Assembly: GCA_019634955.1 (NCBI GenBank)
Contig: JAHCAK010000005.1
Coordinates: 58,248 to 122,247 of the forward strand
Length of the DNA: 64,000 bases
Source of the DNA: Burkholderiales bacterium
GTDB taxonomy: Bacteria; Pseudomonadota; Gammaproteobacteria; Burkholderiales; Usitatibacteraceae
Reading direction: 5' to 3'
Shown here piece by piece: positions 7,416 through 16,102 of the stretch. Under the pieces are notes generated by a model, which saw nothing but the letters and a program-made list of their open reading frames with translations, had not been told where the DNA came from and searched no databases. The stretch's first letter is position 1. Each line of letters opens with the position of its first letter. The position numbers were made by a program, and so were the translations under genes.

Positions 7416-9292
7416 GGGTCATTCCCTCCGGTCATCACGCCCCTCTGGCGCGCCATGCCCAGGAGGGCTTCCTCCATGGCGCGCGCGAACCCCGCCTCGT
7501 CCATGAGGGGGCTCGCCCGCAACCGGGAGCGCAGCGACTGGCGCAGGGATGCGAGCGCGGGCAGGTCGGCGGCGAGCGCGGCCGCGCGCTCGACGTATTC
7601 ATCGGGCGCGCCGGCGACGCATTGCGCGAGATCCAGCGTGCCCAGCAGGCTCGCGCCCGGGCGCCCCCACGGCGCCTCGCCGGCGAGAGTGACCACGGGC
7701 ACGCCCATCCACAGCGCGTCGAGCGTCGTGGTGGCGCCCGCGCAGGGGAAGGAGTCGAGGAGAATGTCGATGCCGGCCAGGCGCCGAAGGTACTCCTCGA
7801 CCGGCAGCCGCGGGAAGAACTCGAGTCGCCCGGGGAAGGACAGCGCGTCGCCCAGCCCCGCGGCGACGCGCTGGCGAAAGCCGTCGTCGTCGGGTGCGTG
7901 CACGAGCAGGCGGCTTCCGGGCACGCGCGCGAGGAGCCGGGACCAGGCGGCGAACACGGCGCCGTTGAGCTTGGCCGGATTGGAACTCGAGGCGAAGGTC
8001 ACATGTCCCCGCTCGAGCGCCGGCAGCCGGGTTACCTCGGGGCTTCCGGGCCAGGGCTGGTAACACCAGGGACTCACGGGCAGGCGGACGAGCGTCTCGG
8101 AATGCCAGCGCTCTGTGCGGCCCGGCGGGTCCATCCGTGCGTCCGTGATGCGGAAATCCATCGCCGCGAGCCCCGTGGACCCGAGGTAGCCCAGCCAGGT
8201 CGCCTGGACGGGCGCGGCGCGGCGCGCGAAGGCAAGCAGGCGGTTGCCAGCCGTGTGGCCGGAGAGGTCCACGAGGACGTCGATCGCGTCGGCGCGCACG
8301 CGTCGCGCGAGCTCGTCGTCGGAGAGGCCGGCAACGACCACGAAGCGGTCCACGCTCGCCCGGGCGCGTTGCGTGAAGTCGTCCTCGACCGCGGCGTTGT
8401 GGTAGACCGTCACTTCGAAGCGCGTGCGATCGTGGTGCTCGAGCAGCGCGATGGCAAAGGCCGACACGGCGTGCGCACGCAGGTCCGCGGAGACGTATCC
8501 CACGCGAAGGCGCCCCGCCGCGCGCTGCGGGAACGCGACGGCGGGCGCGCCCGCCTCGAATCGCGCGGCGAACTCGCGGTGGGCCGCGAACACGTCGTCG
8601 GGAGAAAGCGCCGGGTCGGTGGTCATGGCCACGAGCAGGTTGGACGCGGGTTCGGGATCGTCGGGGCGCAGTCGCGCGGCCTCGCGGTAGCGACGGCACG
8701 CCTCCTCGAGGCGCCCCTGCTCCCGCAATGCGTTGCCCAGGTTGTTCATCGCCGAGGCGTGGCCGGGACGCGATCGCAACGCCTCCTCGAAGCAGGCGAC
8801 CGCTTCGCCGAGGCGCTTGCGGGAGAGGAGAAGGCGGCCGAGGTTGTTGCGCGCCTCCACGGAGCCCGGCGCGATGGCGAGGGCTTCCCGGTAGCGCGCT
8901 TCGGCGGCCTCCGGTTCCCCCGCATCGGCGAGGACGTTGGCCAGGTTCACCAGGGCGTCGGCATAGCCGGGGCCGCGGGAGATGGCCGTCTCGAATCGCG
9001 CGCGCGCCTCTACCAGGCGTCCGAGCCGTGCCAGCACGATTCCCCAGTTGTTGAGCACGACCGGATCGCCGGGCGCGGCGGCCGCGGCCTGGCCGAGGAG
9101 CTCCTCGGCCGGGGCGAGGTGGCCGGTCTGGAACCCGAGGAGGCCCAGGTAGTGGAGCGCATCAGGGTGCCGCGGATCGGCCGCGAGGACGGTCCGGTAG
9201 AGCGACTCGGCCTCGGCGAGCTGGCCGCCCTGGTGGCAGGCGACGGCGCGGGCGAGCATGGCATCGGGAGTCTCGGCGAAAGCGTCGGTCAT
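7412..9292 (-). CDS. TPR protein with SPINDLY/O-GlcNAc transferase-like catalytic domain (second copy)
   Basis: A 626-residue protein. Residues 1-225 are about six TPR repeats (for example DALHYLGLLGFQTGHL, EARNNLGRLLLSRKRL). Residues 260-615 match the glycosyltransferase family 41 (OGT/SPINDLY) fold. VGYVSADLRAHAVSAF carries His274 at the position of the OGT catalytic-site histidine, SSNPAKLNG carries the nucleotide-binding lysine, and LDSFPCAGATTTLDALWMGV is the UDP-sugar-binding loop. Such enzymes add GlcNAc, fucose or another sugar to protein Ser/Thr; donor and target here are unknown. It overlaps the sister gene upstream and the ATPase gene downstream by 4 bases each. I chose ATG 9292 because of the ATGA overlap and the first TPR helix that follows. 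Confidence 0.85.
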   Translation of the reverse strand: MTDAFAETPDAMLARAVACHQGGQLAEAESLYRTVLAADPRHPDALHYLGLLGFQTGHLAPAEELLGQAAAAAPGDPVVLNNWGIVLARLGRLVEARARFETAISRGPGYADALVNLANVLADAGEPEAAEARYREALAIAPGSVEARNNLGRLLLSRKRLGEAVACFEEALRSRPGHASAMNNLGNALREQGRLEEACRRYREAARLRPDDPEPASNLLVAMTTDPALSPDDVFAAHREFAARFEAGAPAVAFPQRAAGRLRVGYVSADLRAHAVSAFAIALLEHHDRTRFEVTVYHNAAVEDDFTQRARASVDRFVVVAGLSDDELARRVRADAIDVLVDLSGHTAGNRLLAFARRAAPVQATWLGYLGSTGLAAMDFRITDARMDPPGRTERWHSETLVRLPVSPWCYQPWPGSPEVTRLPALERGHVTFASSSNPAKLNGAVFAAWSRLLARVPGSRLLVHAPDDDGFRQRVAAGLGDALSFPGRLEFFPRLPVEEYLRRLAGIDILLDSFPCAGATTTLDALWMGVPVVTLAGEAPWGRPGASLLGTLDLAQCVAGAPDEYVERAAALAADLPALASLRQSLRSRLRASPLMDEAGFARAMEEALLGMARQRGVMTGGNDP

Positions 9293-11151
9293 GGGCCGCT
9301 CCCGGTGCCCGTCGTCACGGCGTCCCACATCGACGCGAGGGCCGTCGTGAAGTCCTCCGCGATGGCACGCTCGTCGCACAGGCGCGAGGCGGCCACGCGG
9401 TCCCGCAGCGACCGGCGCAGCGCCGCGAGGCCCGGCAGGTCGGCCGCGAGTGCCGCAGCCGTTGCCACATAGCGCTCGCGGCTGGCCGCGGCCCACTGCG
9501 GGAAGCCGGCCGCGTGGAGCACGGCGGCGCTGGTGCGGGAGAATGGCCGGTCGCCGGCGAGTGTCACGACGGGCACGCCCATCCAGAGCGCGTCGCAGCT
9601 CGTCGTGCCGCCGCTGTAGGGCGTGGTGTCGAGGAGGATGTCGATGGCCGCGTAGCGTTGCAGGTAGCCGGCGGCCGAGGAATCGCGGCCGAAGAAGGCG
9701 ACGCGCTCAGGCGCGATGGCGCGGCCGGCGAAGTGCTTCGCCACGCGGTCGCGGCAGAGCGGGTCGTCGTGCGCGTGGACGAGCAGGCGCGAACCGGGGA
9801 CCTGCACGAGGACATCCGCCCACAACGACAGCGCGGCATCGGAGAGCTTGGCGGGATTGTTGGTCGAGCCGAAGGTGACGATGCCCGCGCCTTCCGAGGG
9901 CGCCTTCGCGACGGGCGGAGCCTCGGCGTGGGGGCGGTAGCTCCACAGGGCCGGAAGGCGCCACAGCCTCTCGACGTGCAGGCTCTCGGTGAGCCCGGGA
10001 GGGTCCGCCACCGCGTCCGTGATCCGGTAGTCGACGCTCGCGAGACCCGTCGTGTCAAGGTAGCCCAGCCACGTCGCCTGCAGTGGCGCCACGCGGGCCG
10101 CGAGCACGGCGGGCCGGCCGTAGGCGCTGTGCCCGGCGAGGTCCACCAGGGCATCGAGGCGCTCTGCGGCCAGCCGCGCGGCGAGCGCGGCGTCGTCGAG
10201 CTCCCGCACGGAAAGGAAGGCGTCGGCCAGCCGCCGCGCCTCCGCCGTCACGGCGTCCTCGCGCTGGCCCGTGTGGTAGCAGCGCAGCTCGAGGCGCGCC
10301 GGGTCGCGATGCTCGAGAACGGGCAGGAGGAAGCGCATGACGGGGTGGTCGTTGAAGTCCCCCGAGAGCAGCCCCACGCGAAGGCGCGCCTGGCGGCCCG
10401 GTCGCGGCGCCGGCCGTGGCACGGGGCCCTGCGGCTCGATCGAGCGACCCCAGGCGCGATGCGCCTGCGCGATGGACGATGCCGGGACGTCGTCCGCGTA
10501 GTGCAAGGCGAGCAGGAGGTTCGAGGCGGCGGCGCGATCGGCGGGGCGCAGCCGCAGCGCTTCCTCGAAGGCGATAATCGCGCGCCGTGCGTGTCCGCAC
10601 TCGGACCAGGCGCGGCCGAGGTTCACGCGGACGTCGGCGTTGCCCGGCTCGAGCCTCGCGGCGTGGTCGAGCCAGCGCACGGCCTCCGAATAGGCCCGTC
10701 GCGCGAGCAGCAGCCCGCCCAGGTTGGCCGACGCGCCGAAAGAACGGGGGTCCGCCGCGAGCGCCGCGCGGTAGCGCTGGATCGCCGCCTCGGCGCGGCC
10801 CGCCCGCGCTTCGGCATTGCCGAGGTTCACGTGGGCGTCGGCGAAGCGCGGCTCGAGCATGAGGACGCGCTTCCACGCGGAGAGCGCCTCCTCCTCCCGG
10901 CCGGCTGCGGACAGGGTGAGGCCGTAGTTGTTGAGCACGGCCGGATCGCGCGGCGCGAGTCGCTGCGCCTCTTCCAGGAGCGGCAGGGCCGTTGCCGGAT
11001 CCCCGTGGGCGTAGGCGATGAGGCCCAGGCCCATGATCGCGCCGACGTGCCGGGGATCCGCCTCGAGCGCCGCCCTGTACCCGGCATGGGCCGCCTCGAG
11101 GTCGCCCCGGCGGTGCTGCTCGAGCGCGGTCGCGTAACGGTCGGGATTCAT
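9289..11151 (-). CDS. TPR protein with SPINDLY/O-GlcNAc transferase-like catalytic domain (first copy)
   Basis: A 620-residue paralogue of the next gene with the same plan: TPR repeats over residues 1-215 and a family 41 glycosyltransferase domain over residues 255-610. LLSGDFNDHPVMRFLLP contains His269 at the catalytic-site position, FGSTNNPAKLSDAALSLW the lysine, and LDTTPYSGGTTSCDALWMG the donor-binding loop. There is no signal peptide or membrane segment, so it should act in the cytoplasm on proteins or peptides. It begins 19 bases after the DppD ATPase gene and its stop overlaps the next start as ATGA. The two copies clearly differ in sequence, so this looks like an old duplication and not a recent one. 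Confidence 0.85.
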   Translation of the reverse strand: MNPDRYATALEQHRRGDLEAAHAGYRAALEADPRHVGAIMGLGLIAYAHGDPATALPLLEEAQRLAPRDPAVLNNYGLTLSAAGREEEALSAWKRVLMLEPRFADAHVNLGNAEARAGRAEAAIQRYRAALAADPRSFGASANLGGLLLARRAYSEAVRWLDHAARLEPGNADVRVNLGRAWSECGHARRAIIAFEEALRLRPADRAAASNLLLALHYADDVPASSIAQAHRAWGRSIEPQGPVPRPAPRPGRQARLRVGLLSGDFNDHPVMRFLLPVLEHRDPARLELRCYHTGQREDAVTAEARRLADAFLSVRELDDAALAARLAAERLDALVDLAGHSAYGRPAVLAARVAPLQATWLGYLDTTGLASVDYRITDAVADPPGLTESLHVERLWRLPALWSYRPHAEAPPVAKAPSEGAGIVTFGSTNNPAKLSDAALSLWADVLVQVPGSRLLVHAHDDPLCRDRVAKHFAGRAIAPERVAFFGRDSSAAGYLQRYAAIDILLDTTPYSGGTTSCDALWMGVPVVTLAGDRPFSRTSAAVLHAAGFPQWAAASRERYVATAAALAADLPGLAALRRSLRDRVAASRLCDERAIAEDFTTALASMWDAVTTGTGSGP

Positions 11152-11170
11152 CGGCCGGGCGGGAAAGCGA

Positions 11171-12139
11171 TCAATGGGCGGGGTGGAAACAACGCAGCCT
11201 GCGTCCCGGCGCGGGCTCGGTGACTTCGGGGCTCTCGGCGCACCTTGCCGTGGCGGACGCGCAACGCTCGCGGAACGGGCACCCTGCCCCGAGGCCCAGC
11301 AGCGAGGGCGTCATGCCGGGAATCTGGCGCAGCGGCTGCCCGCGGGCGTTGCGGCTGGGCACCGATTCGATGAGCCCGCGGCTGTAGGGATGCAGCGGAC
11401 GGTCGAGGACGTCGGCCACGGGCCCGGACTCGACGAACCGCCCCGCGTACATCACGCAGACCTCGTCGGCCAGGCCGGCGACCACGGAGAGGTCGTGCGT
11501 GATCCAGATGAGCGCCGTGCCGCTCTCGCGGCAGACTTTCTGCATCTCGAACAGGATCTGCCCCTGGATCGTCACGTCGAGCGCCGTCGTGGGCTCGTCG
11601 GCGATGATGAGGTCGGGGCCGTTCACGAGGGCGATCGCGATCGCCACGCGCTGGCGCATGCCTCCCGAGAACTGGTGCGGGTAGGCGCGCAGGCGCTCGT
11701 CCGGCGAGGCGATGCCCACGCGCACCAGCGCCTCGCGGGCCCGCGCGAGGGCGCTCTCGCGGGAGACGTCGGCGTGCGCGCGCACCGCCTCGACGATCTG
11801 CGTGTCGATGCGCAGCACCGGGTTGAGCGTCATCATCGGATCCTGGAAGATCATCGCGATGCGGTTGCCGCGCACGGCCCGCCACGCCGCGGCGTCCAGG
11901 CGGGTGAGGTCCTGGCCGTCGAAGACGATGCTGCCGCCGACGATGCGCCCGGGCGGGTCGACGAGGCCGATGATCGAGTAGCCCGTCATCGACTTGCCCG
12001 AGCCCGACTCGCCGACCAGCCCGAGGATCTCGCCGCGGCCGACGGTGAAGCTCACGCCGTCCACGGCCTTCACCACGCCCGCCTTCGTGAAGAAGTGCAT
12101 GCGCAGCCCGTCGACGGCGAGCAGGGGCGCCGCCCTCAC
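11171..12139 (-). CDS. dipeptide/oligopeptide-type ABC transporter ATP-binding protein (DppD/OppD-like)
   Basis: A 322-residue ATPase. Walker [12 protein letters not shown], signature [15 protein letters not shown] and Walker [13 protein letters not shown] are intact, and the OppD-type C-terminal extension ([11 protein letters not shown]) is present. I chose a GTG start at 12139 because it overlaps the permease stop as GTGA and places the conserved [13 protein letters not shown] strand at residue 6. An internal ATG (MHFFT) would cut into the first beta strand. It is the first of the two ATPases and, with DppB, DppC, DppF and the binding protein, completes a full importer. The gap to the glycosyltransferase gene is 19 bases. 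Confidence 0.88.
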   Translation of the reverse strand: MRAAPLLAVDGLRMHFFTKAGVVKAVDGVSFTVGRGEILGLVGESGSGKSMTGYSIIGLVDPPGRIVGGSIVFDGQDLTRLDAAAWRAVRGNRIAMIFQDPMMTLNPVLRIDTQIVEAVRAHADVSRESALARAREALVRVGIASPDERLRAYPHQFSGGMRQRVAIAIALVNGPDLIIADEPTTALDVTIQGQILFEMQKVCRESGTALIWITHDLSVVAGLADEVCVMYAGRFVESGPVADVLDRPLHPYSRGLIESVPSRNARGQPLRQIPGMTPSLLGLGAGCPFRERCASATARCAESPEVTEPAPGRRLRCFHPAH

Positions 12140-13020
12140 TTGCGCAGCCTCGGGTTGAGGATGTCGCGAAGCTGGTCGGCCACCAGGTTGATCGCCATGA
12201 TGGTGAGCAGGAGCGCGACACCCGGGTAGAAGCTGATCCAGTACTTGCCGGAGAGAAGGTACTGGAAGCCGTTGGAGATCAGCAGCCCCAGCGAGGGCTC
12301 CGTGATCGGCAGCCCCAGGCCGAGGAACGAGAGCGTGGCCTCGAGCGCGATCGCGTGCGCCACCTGGACGGTGGCCACGACGATGAGCGGCGGAAGGCAG
12401 TTGGGCAGCAGGTGGCGGAAGACGATGCGCGCCTGCCCCAGGGCGAGCACGCGCGCGGCTTCCACGTACTCCTTCTGCCGCTCGACCAGCGCCGAGGAGC
12501 GCACGGTGCGGGCGTAGTAGGCCCACTGCACCGTGACCAGGGCGATCACGATCTTGTCCACGCCCTGCCCGAGCACCGCGAGCAGGATCAGCGCGATGAG
12601 GATCGCGGGGAAGGAGAGCTGGATGTCGACGACGCGCATGATGATCGTGTCGACCCAGCCCCCGAAGTAGGCCGCCACGAGGCCGAACACGAGCCCGATC
12701 GCGAGGGCGAAGACCGTCGAGGCCACGCCCACGCCGAGCGAGATGCGCAGGCCGTAGAAGATGCCCGAGAGCATGTCGCGCCCCTGGTCGTCCGTGCCGA
12801 GCCAGTAGGTGCGTCCGTCCGCCGACTTCTCGCCGGGGGCGAGCCGGGAATCCATGACGTCCAGCTGGGCGAGGTCGTAGGGGTTCTGCGGGGAGATGAC
12901 CGGGGCGAGGATCCCGAGGGCGAGGATGACGACGAGCAGCGCGAGGCCCGCCATCGCGAGCCGGCTCTCGGCGAACTCCGCCCGGAAGCGCGCCCAGGGG
13001 CTTTCGGTCCGCGGCGCCAT
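12136..13020 (-). CDS. dipeptide-type ABC transporter permease (DppC-like)
   Basis: A 294-residue integral membrane permease. It has an N-terminal membrane helix (residues 22-42), a periplasmic loop containing YWLGTDDQGRD typical of DppC/OppC proteins, and five more helices. The EAA coupling motif is seen as EYVEAARVLALGQARIVFRHLLPN near residues 195-218. It follows the DppB gene after 5 bases and overlaps the DppD start by 4. Together with DppB it forms the channel for peptides or peptide-like solutes; which solute cannot be told from the permease. Confidence 0.9.
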   Translation of the reverse strand: MAPRTESPWARFRAEFAESRLAMAGLALLVVILALGILAPVISPQNPYDLAQLDVMDSRLAPGEKSADGRTYWLGTDDQGRDMLSGIFYGLRISLGVGVASTVFALAIGLVFGLVAAYFGGWVDTIIMRVVDIQLSFPAILIALILLAVLGQGVDKIVIALVTVQWAYYARTVRSSALVERQKEYVEAARVLALGQARIVFRHLLPNCLPPLIVVATVQVAHAIALEATLSFLGLGLPITEPSLGLLISNGFQYLLSGKYWISFYPGVALLLTIMAINLVADQLRDILNPRLRK

Positions 13021-13025
13021 GGGCG

Positions 13026-14009
13026 TCAGTGCGACGCGGCGGCGCCGCCGAGGCGCACGCGCGGGTCGAGCATCGAGTAGAGCACGTCGACCACGAAGTT
13101 GATGACGATGAAGAGCGTCACGATCACCAGGAGGTAGGCCACGATGACGGGGCGGTCGAGCTGGTTGATGGAGTCGATGAGGAGCTTGCCCGTGCCCGGC
13201 CAGGCGAAGATCGACTCGGTGACGATGGCGAAGGCGATGACCGACCCCAGCTCGAGCCCGATCACCGTGACGATGGGGATGAGGATGTTCTTGAGCACGT
13301 GCACCCCGATCACGCGGGACTGCGGCAGGCCCTTTGCGCGGGCGAACTTCACGTAATCCTGCAGGACTGCCTCGCGGGTGCCGGCGCGAGTGAGGCGGAT
13401 GAGGAGCGAGAGCTTGAAGAGCGCGAGGTTCACCGCCGGCATGGCGATGTGCGCCAGCCCGTCGGCCGTGAGGAAGCTCACCGGGATGCCCGCGACGGCG
13501 AGCGTGTCGCCCCGGCCGTTGGACGGCAGCCAGCCGAGCTGCACGGAGAACACCATGATCAGCACGAGGCCGACCCAGAACGTGGGCAGGCTGAACCCGA
13601 GGATCGAGCCGGCCATGATGCCGCGGCCGATCGCCGAGTCGGGCTTGAGGCCCGCGACGAGGCCGAGCGGGATCCCGAGCGCGATCGCGATCACCATCGC
13701 CACGAAGGCCAGCTCGATCGTGGCCGGGAGCTTGTCGAGGATGAGGTCGAGGGCGGGCACGTTGTACACGAAGGACCTGCCGAGGTCCCCGCTCGCCGCC
13801 CCCTTGAGGAACACCCAGTACTGCTCTAGGAACGGCTTGTCGAGCCCCAGCGCCGCCGTGGCCCTGGCGCGCTCGACCTCGTCGGCCTGCGGGTTGACGA
13901 GGAGCTCGACGGGGTTGCCGATCGCGTAGACGCCGACGAACACGATGAACGACATCAGGACGAGCACGAAGAGGCTCTGCCCGAAGCGTCGGATGGCGTA
14001 CGCGAGCAT
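13026..14009 (-). CDS. dipeptide-type ABC transporter permease (DppB-like)
   Basis: A 327-residue permease starting MLAYAIRRFGQSLFVLVLMSF, the usual first helix of DppB/OppB proteins. Six membrane helices follow in the standard layout. The coupling motif is DYVKFARAKGLPQSRVIGVHVLKN near residues 218-241. It is the first gene after the binding-protein gene, separated from it by 76 bases that hold a strong stem-loop, so its expression is probably lower than that of the binding protein. The partner permease gene starts 5 bases downstream. Confidence 0.9.
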   Translation of the reverse strand: MLAYAIRRFGQSLFVLVLMSFIVFVGVYAIGNPVELLVNPQADEVERARATAALGLDKPFLEQYWVFLKGAASGDLGRSFVYNVPALDLILDKLPATIELAFVAMVIAIALGIPLGLVAGLKPDSAIGRGIMAGSILGFSLPTFWVGLVLIMVFSVQLGWLPSNGRGDTLAVAGIPVSFLTADGLAHIAMPAVNLALFKLSLLIRLTRAGTREAVLQDYVKFARAKGLPQSRVIGVHVLKNILIPIVTVIGLELGSVIAFAIVTESIFAWPGTGKLLIDSINQLDRPVIVAYLLVIVTLFIVINFVVDVLYSMLDPRVRLGGAAASH

Positions 14010-14049
14010 GGGGAGTGGGAGGTCGTGCCCGCCGCGCTGGGCGGGGCGT

Positions 14050-14074
14050 GGGCCCCGCCGCGGGGGCGGGGCCC
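14050..14074 (-). promoter_or_regulatory. stem-loop between binding-protein and permease genes
   Basis: A perfect 10-bp GC-only stem (14050-14059 with 14065-14074) with a 5-base loop, lying just after the binding-protein stop on the transcribed strand. No U-run follows, so it is not a standard terminator. Stems of this kind after binding-protein genes often protect the upstream mRNA from 3' decay and give the binding protein excess over the membrane parts; that role is inferred. Confidence 0.55.
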
Positions 14075-14085
14075 GGCGCCGGGGG

Positions 14086-15666
14086 CTACTTGGCGGGCTT
14101 GAGCCCGGTGGCGAGCGTGTACTGGTCCGTGCGCGCCTGGTAGGCGAAGCCTCGCGCGGTGGCCCAGGTGCTCACTTCATAGTGGATGGGGATGAGGGCC
14201 GTGTCGGCCATCGCGATCTCGGCCGCCTTCTGGATGAGGCCCTCGCGCTTCTTGTCGTCGATGGTGGACATCGCCTGCGTGATGAGCGCGTCCAGCTCGG
14301 GGTTGGAGTAGCGCGCCCGGTTCGTGACTCCCATGCCCTTCGCGGCGTCGTACGTCGCCAGGAGCGAGCGCAGGCTCGACCCCTGCTCGCCCGACTCCGT
14401 GCCCCAGCCGAGCTGCATGTAGCTGAAGTCGCCCTTGGTCGCCCGCGTGAAGTAGACGCTCGCGGGCATCGTCTCGACCTTGGCGTCGATGCCGATGCGC
14501 GAGTAGAACTGCGCGATCGCCTGCGCGACCTTGTCGTCGTTGATGTAGCGGTTGTTCGTGCCGTGGATCGTCATCGCGAAGCCGGAGGGGTAGCCGGCCT
14601 CCGCCAGCAGCTTCTTCGCGCCCTCCGGGTCGTACTTGGCGGGCTTGAGCTTCTTGCTGGTGCCGAAGAAGAAGTCGGGAAGGAGCTGCCCCGCGGGCAC
14701 GGCGCGCTTCTCCATCACGCGGTCGGCGATCGCGTCGCGGTTGATCGCGATGGACAGGGCCTTCCTCACGCGGGGGTCCTTCAGCGGGTTCTTCGCGAGC
14801 GGCTTGCCATCCTTGCCGGTGATGAAGGGGGCGGCGGTGTCGCTCCTCTGGTTCAGGTGCACGTAGATCACGCGGTTGGAGACCTTGTCGACCAGCGAGA
14901 AGCGCTTGTCCGAGGAGAGCTTGCCGATGTCGGCGGTGGGGACGGTCTCGATCATCTGCACGTCGCCGGACAGCAGCGCCGCGACGCGGGCGGCGGCGTT
15001 GGTGAGGATCTTGAACGTGACCTTGTCCCAGGGCTCCTCGCCGCCCCAGTAGCCGTAATTGGCCTTGAGGACGACGCGCTGGTTGGGCACGTACTCGGCG
15101 AACTTGTAGGGCCCGGTGCCGATGGCCGCCTTGCCGGAGTTGTAGTCCTCCGTGGAGGCCTTCTCGCCGTGGAGCTTCGAGACGATCATCACCGAGGCGA
15201 GGTCGCTGGGCAGCAGCACGTGCGCCGTCGCCGTCTTGAAGACGATCGTGTGCGGGTCGACCACCTTCACGTCGACGATGGGCTTGGTGAACGTCGCGAA
15301 CGACGACGGGCTGTTGGGGACGTTGGGCACGCGCTTCAGCGTGAAGACGACGTCGTCCGCGGTGAACGGCGAGCCGTCGTGGAAGCGCACGTTCTTGCGC
15401 AGCTTGAACTCCCAGGTGAGGTCGTCGACCGCCTTCCACGAGGTGGCGAGCCCCGGCACGAGCTTCTGGTTCGCGTCGCGCTTGATGAGCGGCTCGAACA
15501 TGTGCAGCATCATCGAGTTGTTGGGCGACAGGTTGTGGTAGTGCGGGTCCATCGAGGTGATGGCGGCCTGCAGGCCGATGGAGACCTCGCGTTCCTTCGC
15601 CAGGGTGGCGGCGGGAAGGGCCAGGACGGCCAGCGCGGCGAGCGCGAGTCGCAGGAATCGCAGCAT
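14086..15666 (-). CDS. ABC transporter periplasmic substrate-binding protein, family 5
   Basis: A 526-residue SBP_bac_5 protein, the usual length for dipeptide, oligopeptide, nickel or opine binding proteins. It starts MLRFLRLALAALAVLALPAATLA, a clear signal peptide. Family features include IGLQAAITSMDPHYHNLSPN near the N-terminus, FHDGSPFTADDVVFTLKR, and RVRKALSIAINRDAI. A good Shine-Dalgarno (AGAGGAGC) sits 8 bases before the ATG. It is the first gene of the operon and divergent from a small TPR gene; the promoter should lie in 15667-15778. The ligand is unknown. The downstream N-formylglutamate amidohydrolase and aspartoacylase-like genes suggest N-acyl amino acids or short peptides containing them. 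Confidence 0.9.
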   Translation of the reverse strand: MLRFLRLALAALAVLALPAATLAKEREVSIGLQAAITSMDPHYHNLSPNNSMMLHMFEPLIKRDANQKLVPGLATSWKAVDDLTWEFKLRKNVRFHDGSPFTADDVVFTLKRVPNVPNSPSSFATFTKPIVDVKVVDPHTIVFKTATAHVLLPSDLASVMIVSKLHGEKASTEDYNSGKAAIGTGPYKFAEYVPNQRVVLKANYGYWGGEEPWDKVTFKILTNAAARVAALLSGDVQMIETVPTADIGKLSSDKRFSLVDKVSNRVIYVHLNQRSDTAAPFITGKDGKPLAKNPLKDPRVRKALSIAINRDAIADRVMEKRAVPAGQLLPDFFFGTSKKLKPAKYDPEGAKKLLAEAGYPSGFAMTIHGTNNRYINDDKVAQAIAQFYSRIGIDAKVETMPASVYFTRATKGDFSYMQLGWGTESGEQGSSLRSLLATYDAAKGMGVTNRARYSNPELDALITQAMSTIDDKKREGLIQKAAEIAMADTALIPIHYEVSTWATARGFAYQARTDQYTLATGLKPAK

Positions 15667-15778
15667 GGGAAGCTCCTCTGGTTTTCGGCGTTCGAGGGGA
15701 ACGAAGCAGGAAATGCGCCGTCCGCGATGATACCGTCAATCGGGCGCCGCGGGCGCAGCTCCGGGCGAGGCGGGTGAA

Positions 15779-16102
15779 ATGGCGATGATCGAGCGTTTCG
15801 AGGCGATGCTCGCGGCCGGCAAGGACGGTGCGTTGCTGCGGTTTGGGCTCGGGGCGGAGTACCTCAAGGCGGGCGACCCGGGCCGGGCGGCCACGCACCT
15901 TCGCGAGGCGCTCGCCCGGGACCCGGGCTATTCGGCGGCATGGAAGCTGCTCGGCAAGGCGCTCGAGGCCACCGACCGGACCGGTGCGGCCGAGGCCTGG
16001 CGGCGGGGGATCGAGGCCGCGCAGGCGCGAGGCGACAAGCAGGCTGCGAAGGAGATGCAGGTCTTCCTCAGGCGCCTGGAGAGGGCCGCCCCGCCGGGCT
16101 AG
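15779..16102 (+). CDS. small tetratricopeptide-repeat protein
   Basis: A 107-residue protein made almost entirely of TPR-like helices (LRFGLGAEYLKAGDPGRAATHL, AAWKLLGKALEATDRTGAAEAW). It has no signal peptide or membrane segment and presumably binds a protein partner in the cytoplasm. A GAGGCGGGTG stretch shortly before the ATG can serve as ribosome binding site. It diverges from the binding-protein gene and its TAG stop abuts the opposing aroB stop with no spacing. No specific function can be assigned. Confidence 0.7.
   Translation: MAMIERFEAMLAAGKDGALLRFGLGAEYLKAGDPGRAATHLREALARDPGYSAAWKLLGKALEATDRTGAAEAWRRGIEAAQARGDKQAAKEMQVFLRRLERAAPPG

Noticed and set aside
7412..11151. The two adjacent TPR-OGT genes as one gene split by a frameshift
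   Set aside because: Each has its own complete TPR region and catalytic domain, a proper start and stop, and an ATGA junction, so they are two genes.
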